A DNA stretch of 64,000 nt from Rhizophagus clarus (lineage: Eukaryota > Glomeromycota > Glomeromycetes > Glomerales > Glomeraceae). Below the pieces are notes generated by a model. The model did not search any database. It had not been told where the DNA came from and saw only the letters and a program-made list of their open reading frames with translations. Position 1 is the first letter of the stretch; each line of letters opens with the position of its first letter. Below, one piece after another: positions 54,763 to 64,000 of the stretch. Location: positions 124,001 through 188,000 of the forward strand of contig BLAL01000213.1 of assembly GCA_015698045.1 (NCBI GenBank), read 5' to 3'. The position numbers and the translations under genes were made by a program.

Positions 54763-57700
54763 TGTAGATTATTACAATGGAATAAGTTTGTTGTAAGATG
54801 TAAATCAGTATTTTTATCATGTCATTTATATAATTAGGTGTTAGTATTTTTTTTTTTAAAAAAAAAATTGATATGTAGTACAGTATTATCGTTACTAATT
54901 ATACTGTAGAAGAATTTGTTCTTACTTTTATGCTATTGTCTTTTTTTTTAAAAAAAAAAAAATAAAATAATTTATTACGATTTATTACCTAAAAATCTTT
55001 TTAACGATTTTTATTAATGATAAAAAATGAAAAATAAAAATAAAATTTTTCACATTTTCTGAAGATACACTATCAATTCATTTGGTAAATCGTATATTAA
55101 TTAAAACTTGCCAATAAAGATTTAGCCGAATTCTATAGGAGTAAATTTATGTCGTGGAGGGGGACCAAAATTATAATTATATATCGCCTTTATATAAATC
55201 ACGTGATGGTGCATTTAAAAAACGCGTAAAACAAAAAATTTAAGACTCATAATGTATAAAACTTAAAAATTATTTTTCTTTTAATAAAAACTGCCATGAT
55301 TTATTATTATGCGGTCAGATCGCCATCAAATAATATACAACGACGATCTCGTAAAGTAATAAAAGAATAGCCTTTAACTGTTTAACAGGAAGCAAATAGG
55401 AGGTAAATATCATCGGAAATTAGCTGAAAAATTTAATCCAAGGTATTTTTTCGATATATTAAACACCATTTAACAATGAATCTGCCGATTTCTTTTTATT
55501 TGTATTTTCTTATTAATTTGTATAATAAATTTTATAATGGCTATAAATAAAAAATGCTATTTCAGTATTAATTGACTATTAATTGACCATTTATTCATTT
55601 AATTTAAGCCATCAATATAATTATAATATTACAAAAATTCGGTTTTCTTTTTAACTTAGTTGTAATAAATAAAATAAGATTTTTATTTATAATTATTGTA
55701 ATGTTGGTACAAGGACCAAATACTCACAAAAAAGAATTTCTATAAATAAGTTCATGCCATTATCATATCATTCTAGTCACGGTGATGAATAAAGGTTTGT
55801 TTTGAAATATTTACCCGGACATTTATTGAAGTTTGGAAAGAAACAAAATGGTAATATGTTTAACACGTCTCGACGCCTCGTGTTAGAAATACGCACTGTA
55901 ACTATGCTGGATCGACAGGATCTACAAACAAAAATATTATTACCCTGAAAAAATTAATTTGACTAATAAGAAAGTTAATTAGTTTAATAGGTTAATTCTC
56001 ATTAGAATAGTCACACTAACTTTTTTTCTTTTTTTGAAATACTTTTTTTTTCATAATGTTTCTTTATAGATCGCAAGAATTATTTTTTATATATAATGTT
56101 TAATGAACCATATAAAATTTTTAAAATTGGTTTTTATATTATATTTTTAATAAAACTTTCAATAACATCGCACTATAAAAATTTTTATAAATCATTTAGT
56201 GAATTCTTTGGTAAAATTTTAACATTTATGTGTAATAGTTAACCTGTATAATATTTATTAATAAATTTTATTATTAGGGTAGGTTACTTATTTGTATTAA
56301 GTGATAAAGTATCACCGAAGTCAGAAATGCAATGTATGATTTCAGGTTTGCCTGGTTGGTGATACTTGCGAAAATTTAACGTGACCTCTTTTTGAACATA
56401 ATGAAGTAGGCCCATTAAAATCGCTGTTGTAGACCTTAAGGTTTGGTTAAGTGTTCACTAAAAAATATAAAAAAACTGTATCATCAAATTAAATGGCACA
56501 TCAGATTGCCAGATAGCATCTGTTTTTTAATTATTATTTTTTTTTTTTAAAAAAAGAATTCTTAAGTAATGATTTCTTAAATAAATATAAAATTGTTATA
56601 CTAGCATTTAAAAATTGCAAAATATAAACTATTTTTTTCTTATAATAGGAATTAACCTTTTAACTGGAATAGTTATAATAAAATAAATAATAGATTACCA
56701 TTTATTTTATAATAAACAAGTAAACGTTGAACATGTCGGAAGCTTTCTTTATATTTTTTACTTATGCTAATAACAACTCAATTAGTTTAGTTATAATCTT
56801 TGCCAACTTTGGAATATACGGATAGGTAAGGTGGGTTCGTTCTGATTGGTTGAGACTTTTGATAATTAAAAAAAAAAAAAATGTTTTTATTTTAACATAA
56901 ACCGATTCTAGATAACATTTTTAATAACTGTTCCAATAAAAAATCATTTTAAACGTTTTTTTAACAAAAAAATGCTAAAATGCATTTGTTAAATTATTTT
57001 TATTAATCGTTTTTTTTTATTGATCATTTTCAATTTTAATAAAAACGATTTTAACGATGTTTTTATTAATCAATTTTAATAAAAACGATTTTAACGGTAT
57101 TTTTATTATCCATTTTTTAGATCTTAGCATTTTTTATTAATCGTTTTTAATAAGAAACAATTTTAATATTTTTTTTTTTTTTATTCGTTTTATTAATCAT
57201 TAATTGTTAAAAATTTTATTAATAACAGTTAATAAAACTAACTAATTAAAAATCAATTATTATTAACTGTTAATAAAATTTAAACTGAAAGATATTTTTT
57301 TAATATAATATCTTAAATCGCGACTATTCGGCTGCTAATTATTAGAAAAACATATTAATCTCAAGTATTACGCTTCTAATCAGTAGAAAATTGCCGGAAT
57401 TCCAAAATGTTACATTGCTAATTATTAAAAAATCATCGTCAATAACCAAATTATTATCCTCGCTCCAACGTGCAACCAATCATATTTTTTAAAAATTGTG
57501 TAACCTCGGATTTTTGCATACCCTAAAATATTAGCTAATATGTGTCACTGATCGAGCAGTCTACTAATTGTATTTGTTAATCATTTTTAGCTTAGTTACT
57601 TGAAAAAAATACCAACTTGATAAGTATAATTATCCAATTGTTGATTATTTATAATCTAATTATATCTAACAAATGATGTATTGTAAACATCTCGTAAAAT

Positions 57701-58320
57701 TTCTTTATATGTTGTAACAATGTATTACATACAAATTTTCATTATAGTCATCGTATTGTGAAAAAAATTCTTACTAAAAAAATTAACCAAATAGGTTAAT
57801 TATCTACTATTAATTAGTAATGGCAAAACGCCAGTTACCGAGATTTACAAACCACAAAAAAAAAAATAAATTTTATTATGGCGATCTATTGTTGATGTAA
57901 TGTACGTTCAGTTCAACGTTAACTTTAAATGGTTTCCTTTTTCGGAGTACCCTAACTCATTTTAGCATTGATCTATTGTCTTTAAATTTTAACCTTCCCT
58001 TTTTTAATGCGTCTTTTCCTTTTTTAAAAACAACCTTTCAACTAATCTTTTACTCAATAGCAGCCGTTAAAAATCAACAATTTATATACAAGTTGATGAT
58101 CTACAATTAAGATTATGTAACGACTGTAACGTGATCCAATCTTTACGAATTTGGAAATTCAATCATTTATAACATATATTATAACTTATAAGTACCAACT
58201 TTATATTTATTTAAGAAAATACAATAATATCAAAAGTAAGGTGGTCCTAAACTTTTGAATCGGTAGTGTAATAAGAAAATAATGAAAATGTCAAATTTAA
58301 GAATCATCATTCTTTAATAA
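54763..58320. other. Intergenic DNA between units 2 and 3
   Basis: The first part has two T/A palindromic tracts (about 54847-54867 and 54942-54962) and the block shared with unit 1 (about 55000-55720). The remaining 2.5 kb is particular to this interval. It has degenerate TAATAAAAACGATTTTAACG repeats at 56980-57200, T/A tracts near 56540, and no supported gene. Confidence 0.5.
56940..57200. repeat. Degenerate AACGATTTT / TTATTAATC repeat
   Basis: Words such as TAATAAAAACGATTTTAACG recur at intervals of about 40-45 bases. A related array lies at 47700-47880 after unit 1. Confidence 0.55.
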
Positions 58321-61300
58321 TTATTCCTTCTTTTTTGCCTTAACTTTCTTTAATTTCATGGGTTTTGTAAAAAGACCTAGAATTTTTACAACGGATGTTG
58401 TAAAAGTAAGAATAGACAAATAACTAAAATCAATCGCTTTACTCAAAAAGTAAACCTATTATTTTTTAAAAAAATTAATTTAACTTGATTAATATTTGAT
58501 TTAAAAAAAAAAAAAATGCAAAAAAATAAATTACATACCCTAATAGTTAGGTCGGGCATATTTTTAATAACAATACCAAGAATTTCTCCAATAATAATCC
58601 TTTCTTCAAATTTTTTAGATAATTTAACGTTAAATTTATATCCACAAAATTCAAAATTAAATATTTCTAAAGCTCCGACTTCAGTTCCTGCTAGTGAAAT
58701 CAATAATACGAGAACTGTTTTATGATCTTTTGAATCTTCTAACCATTTCTTGATCGTAACTTTTTCTTTTGCTTTTTCTTGTTGGCCTCGTGAACCATCT
58801 TCTTGACCTTGCAATCCATTTTGTTGATCATTTGACTCTTCTATGGCTTTTTCGTCTTCTACAACGGTAAGAAGTTTACGTGAATCTGAATCTTCTGACC
58901 TTTCTTTTTTTACAAGTTCGCCAAGGATTATGTGAACTGCATATCCTAACTTGATAACATATGGAACTGTCACAAAAAAAACACTAAAAAAATATTTATT
59001 ATTTTTAGCATTTTTTTAAAAAAATTTTTAATTTAGTTCAGAAGATGATATTTACCTCGCAAAAAAAATATTTTTGACACTGCCCGCCTCTATCTTAGCA
59101 AAAAGAATGTCCAACACAAATGTCAAAACATTAAATCCATATAAATAAATTTTAAAATGGTTACTCTAAAATTAATATATATACATTATGTTAGCATTTG
59201 ATTTTCAATTAAAATATAGAATGTGGATTTTACCTTATCTTCATCATCCTTCCCCTTATTAACCATATTCTTAGATGAACAAAAATTTAAAAAATTGATT
59301 AATTCAATTATATCCACCTTCATTATACGAACAAAAGATTTTCTAACACTACTACTTGAACCACTTTTTACTTCCATTCTCGCATCATAATGTATAGAAA
59401 TGAAGCAAAGTATGGTCAATATCAAAAAGAATATAACTGTTAAAATAAATTGGAATATATTGTCAGAATTCTCATACCACCTGGATATTTTACAGTTTCA
59501 AAATATTAATTAAAAAAAAAAAAGATAGAAAAATTATATAATTTGGTTAAATTTTCATCTGAAAAATCAAAAAAAAAAATGAATACTTACGAATAGTTAC
59601 ATATCCATAGGTTGATTCTAAGTATTTCGAAGAATTTCCAGATGTAAGAACAGTAATGTCCATATCCTGGATCATAGCATTTAAATCTTTAGCGATTAAA
59701 TTAGTCTCCCTATCTGATGCAACTTGAGGTTTTTCAATCTTAATGGCTAAAAGATTTTGTTTTGAATCAATGTCGATTGTAGATCTATAATTGGTGGTTA
59801 TTCGGTTTGGTGAAACAACGAGTGCACTGGCTAATTCTTGTGTTAAATTATCAAAGAATTCATTTTTTTGGTTGAGGTTGAGAATGTTAAAGTAAAAAGT
59901 CCCGTCTTTGGTCAATTTAACTTTTCCATAAATGCCATTAAAAAACAGTTTAAATTTATTTAATTTTTCTTCTTCTTCTGGGGCTATTTGAAAAATAATT
60001 AATTATATATAAGATAATTCAATTTTATGAGTATAATTATAAATCGCTTACATGTTGTAAAAGACCAAATATTATTAGATAAACCAGGAAGAGGTTCATT
60101 GTATAATAGACTCGATACAAAAGTATTCTCAAATCGTAACATAATATGTTGAACCAGGATTATTAAATGTACTTTCAATTATAGTAACATTAACGGTATT
60201 GTTATTAATTGTTACATAATCTGGGTTTTTTAAACCGTTAACAGTTTGACGTACAATACCAGGATTAGAACTACCATTACTTTGAAAAATTGTAATTGCG
60301 CCGTTTGATAAAACAATAGGAACCGTATATGTAATTGTAAGGAAATGAATTTCATTTGCGATGATATTTTGATTAATGGGCGGATATGTATTACTGATAA
60401 GTATATTATCATAACCATTATCTAGAGTATTTGTAAAGTTCAAAGAGTTAAAAAAAAAAAAAATAATAAAATAAATATTCACTATCATCTTACCTTGATG
60501 AATTTTAGGCAAATCAGTGGTGATTAAATTCTAATTTTGTCCTACTATTGGTTGAGCCATTACGAGCGTGTTATTTTTTAAAACTTGAGTGATTTCATTA
60601 GAATTTATCTGGGTAGGATATGAAAGGTTCCATTGAATAAAATTGCCATTGTCATCCAAAACATAACCCCAAGTATCATATGGGGATTGATCATCATTTA
60701 TATTGGTTTGTTGATTAACGCTATAGAAATAACCTCCGAATGGTAATGGCTGAATTAGAAAATCAGGACTGTTAAGTTCACTAATTCCTATAATTGTGGG
60801 CAGTGTGGCTTCTATATGGTTGACATTAAATACAGATCCCCCTGAAAGATAATTAATTTTAATAAAAATAGGTGCTGGATTTGGATCAGTGGAATTAGGT
60901 TGTATGGTTATCAAACAAATTTGTCCGACTTCCGAGTAAGAGATAACGCAATTAAGAGTGGAAATATCTAATTGCATTATAGTTTCATAAAGAATAACTG
61001 GGTCCCGCAAAATATTGCTTCCGTATCCATAATACACGGCGTAGATCCCTGACTGTGAAGTATAAGGGTCCTGGGAGGTTGTCGTAATAGGATAAATAAA
61101 CATATAACCTCCATCTATTGTTGAAACTATAGAAGGTGGTACTTGAAGAGCAGAAATCGTTGCTGCAACATTGCTAAGAGTCCCGTCATCATTTCTTTAT
61201 AAAAAGAGGAAAGGAATATAAATTAAACCATACGTTAAATTAAAATTTAAATTTAAATTATAAATTACATTATCCATTGCGTCAAGTTATAATGAGTATA

Positions 61301-61954
61301 GATATCACTAAAATCACTCAATATTGGTGTATAGTAGAGAAATCCTTGCACATTATTAGCATTTGATGTAATAGATTGTTGAGGCGTCCATGTATTATTA
61401 ACAACAAGAGAGGGTCCCATTAAATTTTTACTATTTCCAGAAAAAAAAGTGCATATTTTATTTATTTTTCTCCGAAAAGGGTTTAAAGAAAAAGAACAAT
61501 TCATTCTACCTGTAAATCTTTCCATTTAAATCAATAAGCATTAAATAATCAACATAAGTGAAAGGATTATTTTCGTTCTCAGCTTCAGTATAAGTTACTA
61601 ATATAAAATTGCTTTTTTTTGTTTCTATGGCATAAAGAGTAATAGGTTTAAATGATCCACTATCGGTATTAACGGTACAAAAATTGAAAAATTGTATTCC
61701 CAATTCTTCCATTGAAAGATCGATTGGTACAATGGTACCATTGGGATAAATGACGCGAAATGATATATTTGTTTCAGAACAATTTCCACCACTTGAATTG
61801 TGAACTATTTGCAAAACTAGCGTATTAAATTCAGGATGTCTCCTATTTCAAAATTTGTAGTTTCTTTTTCTGTGTATGTTATAAAATTTGAATTTATTGG
61901 TAATGTTGCAAATATAATTATTGAAAAAAAAATTAAGATATGTTTTAATTTCAT
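58321..61954 (-). pseudogene. Membrane-protein gene of unit 3, inactivated
   Basis: All nine exon equivalents are present (from the ATG at 61954 to the stop at 58321), but several lesions block the protein. In exon 1, after DILN, a deletion of about eight bases shifts the frame. In exon 3 the Trp codon after VGQN is TAG (near 60531). In exon 4 one extra base after YYVT shifts the frame to TGA (near 60130). The acceptor before exon 6 has changed from TAG to TAT (near 59485). Exons 7-9 are intact and in frame. Splice sites elsewhere are conserved, so decay is recent compared with the duplication. Confidence 0.85.
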
Positions 61955-63637
61955 TTTGTAGAAATATAATATTTTCTTTTCTTTTTTTTTTTTTAAAAAA
62001 AAAAGAGATTTAAATATAAGTTTAAATAACAAATCAGTGACATTTTATTAGGTCAGACAAAAAAATTTTTACATTCTCGAGACATAAATTTTAAAATTGA
62101 CACTGATCGCCCGATTTTTTTTTTAATACACATATATTTTTTATTTATTATTTATATTTAGTATATTATTTGGCAAAAATTCATTTGAAATATCTATTTT
62201 GAGAAGCTGTTTGGATACTATTCAATATAATTGTTGATTCTTTGGATAATAAACGTCAACTATAAACTCGGAAATGAATATAATAAAAGATGAATAAATG
62301 AGAATAAGTTGATTATAGGATTAACATGTAATAATTAGATAGAAGTTTCTTATGATTAAATGATTAGTCTATTCAAAACAATAATAGGATTCATTTATAA
62401 TGTTTATGTAACTGAATTATTAATAATTTAAGTTTGAAAGGACAGCGGTGGAATTGTATATTCGTTAAATGAATGAAATTACATATATATATTTTTTTGT
62501 TTTTATTTCGGCTGATTTGAAAAAGGTCTATATAACTGACGGGGTTACTTATAGTAAATAAAAAGCTTTCTGATCAGTCGATATGAAGTGGAGTTATAAA
62601 TCCGTTAAATGAGTGGACTAATATGGCTGCATATTTTTTTTTTAATCTATCCAAATCAATATTATAATAGGAAGGGTTTATGTAAATTACGTTAGCTCAA
62701 CAAATAATCAGCTATTTTTATTGCCGTATCGAATTTGGGTATAGTTTAAAAAAAAAAATTGATCGGCGGAGGTTGTCTTTACTTTTTCAGTAACTTTATA
62801 GTATATTGCATATGTATTGTATAGCATTTTATAGTATAGTGTTGTATAGTATAGAACAGGACAGGACCATAGGGTAAAATTACAATTTAAAATTTCCTCT
62901 GGCACTTTTATTCCATGTTAAATTCAACCATCTATGTCGGAGTTACATTTGTGTTTTTGATCATCATTATACATTTATTATGCAGGCCGTTGTTAATAAG
63001 ATATTTTATTTTTAATTATTTTAATTTAAAAATGGGACGAGGGGACTATTTATAGAATATACTAGAAAGTTAATTTTTTTTTTTATTTTTTGTATAGATA
63101 AACTTATATATAATTTCTTTATATATAATTTCATTTAGTTTCCTTTCACACAATTCATTTAGTCTTACTTTTTTTTTCTTAAAAAAAAAAAGTTAATGCA
63201 TGTTCAGCATGTACGAAAATGATCATCATAACATTAATAAAAATTGTAATAACTTTATCTTTACTGGGGTTCATTTGTTTCATTTATTAAGATGAACTTG
63301 CATTTTATCGTGTAAATAATCCAATTTTTAAATCAAAAAGAACATATTGTGTTAAAAAATGAATGAACGTGAATCATTTGAATCCATTCGAGAAATTCAT
63401 TTGATTAAATAACTGATTGAGATTTACGAGTTTCACTAAACTCTATTCATGTAACAGTGCGCCAAGTCGACAAAGTCTGATTATCTGAGTTCAAATTCCG
63501 GATAAGGGTAACTCTTAAAACATTTCCGTAAATAACTCGTATAAATTCTTTGAGAATATAAAAGCAACTCTTTCTTTTCATTATGGAAAAAGTAATATCA
63601 TTTTTTTTTTAAAAAAAAAAAAAAGACTGATTTAATT
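61955..63637. other. Divergent promoter region, unit 3
   Basis: The counterpart of the unit 1 and 2 spacers. The region with the small TIR element is missing (about 270 bases shorter near 63120). The proximal block and the TATA box (63557-63564) are kept. T/A tracts lie at 61983-62003 and 63170-63192. Confidence 0.55.
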
Positions 63638-64000
63638 ATGAATAAATTTGTCTAGTTGGTTAATGTTCTTTTATTCCTAATTACTTTTTCAGCTGCTATG
63701 TCAGCTGATCAGTTGATGATAAATTAGCTGACTTGTTTTATAAACGAAATAATTGTCAATGCTCGCGTACTTTGATTCAAGTTCTTCTTCTGGTCCATTC
63801 AGGGGTTTCGTCGCCTTTGGTCAAGATGAGAATGGTAGCACTACAATCTTTGGTGATTTCAATCGAGGGTTTAACCCAAATTGCACTTCCGAATTTTTAA
63901 TCGAAGATGAACATAATCATATCTTATATAATGTTACAGGATGTTCAAATAACAAGTGATGGGGTACAGAAGCTTTCACTCGTAAGTTTAATAATATCAA
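63638..64000 (+). pseudogene. Secreted six-cysteine protein gene of unit 3, inactivated and cut by window end
   Basis: The ATG at 63638 is followed by MNKFV and a TAG stop. A small insertion (GATCAGTTGATGAT) and a loss near AATGCTCGCGTACT change the frame, and a further deletion removes part of the NVTSGLN block. The second half (SSSSSGPFRGFVAFGQDENG, GFNPNCTSEFLIEDE) still matches the unit 1 paralog closely. The Asn-type residues (LYNVTG) are like unit 1, not unit 2. The gene continues beyond the window. Confidence 0.85.

Larger units (their letters stand above)
39255..64000. repeat. Tandem segmental triplication, about 9.4-kb period
   Basis: Three units start near 39255, 48690 and 58165 with related sequence (TTTATAATTTATAAATRCAAG or its eroded form). 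Each unit holds a minus-strand membrane-protein gene and a divergent plus-strand secreted-protein gene. The offset between units 1 and 2 is 9518 bp at the membrane-protein start and 9559 bp at the secreted-protein start. Between units 2 and 3 it is 9341 and 9376 bp. Intergenic DNA is also shared, including the region upstream of the secreted gene. Unit 3 runs off the window. Confidence 0.9.

Noticed and set aside
60230..60418. Minus-strand frame overlapping exon 4 of the unit 3 pseudogene
   Set aside because: Alternative frame of the Ig-like exon; not independent.
1..64000. CRISPR arrays, bacterial operons, rRNA genes
   Set aside because: No spacer-type repeats, ribosome binding sites or rRNA blocks. 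The intron-containing genes show eukaryotic DNA.

Overview
The window is very AT-rich eukaryotic DNA. Its genes are split by short GT-AG introns (about 50-210 bp), and it carries many decayed gene copies, tandem repeats and small terminal-inverted-repeat elements. Crinkler-type effectors, C2H2 fingers, expanded lineage-specific families and small secreted proteins together suggest an arbuscular mycorrhizal fungus (Glomeromycotina, Rhizophagus-like). That assignment is inferred from composition and gene families, not from a database match.

Region 1 (0-14.5 kb) is gene-poor. It holds a family of small secreted proteins with an internal KSHY-type repeat: two intact genes (278-565 on the minus strand, 6232-6531 on the plus strand) and two decayed copies (about 1.87 and 11.66 kb). 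Between them lie a decayed Cys-rich gene, a broken Tc1/mariner-IS630 transposase, a TPR fragment, two very short MEH-start membrane ORFs and several tandem repeats. Region 2 (14.5-25.4 kb) is a graveyard of expanded AMF-type families: a decayed Crinkler P-loop NTPase, a decayed coiled-coil protein, a multi-exon gene whose last exons keep a PD-(D/E)XK-like motif, and a fragment of a bacterial-looking domain.

Region 3 (26-35 kb) is a Crinkler-kinase neighbourhood. One copy (26365-28259) reads as a clean five-exon, 495-aa kinase without a full Crinkler header. A lone header fragment lies downstream at 30.45 kb, and its homology breaks off at the same site where the headless copy begins. Another copy (32825-34825) has the full header but is broken by a frameshift, a stop, a 217-bp TIR element with a 10-bp target duplication, and loss of its last exon. 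An intact C2H2 zinc-finger gene (31128-31969) sits between the pieces. A six-cysteine secreted protein gene (36336-36629) follows, then a long inverted-repeat element (37594-38157).

Region 4 (39.2-64 kb) is the most striking part: a tandem segmental triplication with a period of about 9.4 kb. Each unit has two divergent genes: a nine-exon membrane protein of about 1000 residues (signal peptide, Ig-like ectodomain, multi-pass C-terminus) on the minus strand, and a secreted, Kex2-site, six-cysteine protein on the plus strand. Units 1 and 2 are intact for both genes; the exon models close exactly at 1000 and 998 aa. In unit 3 both genes are dead. The secreted paralog of unit 2 has shifted several Asn/Ser residues to Asp. 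A secreted ligand paired with a surface receptor is one hypothesis for this co-duplicated pair.
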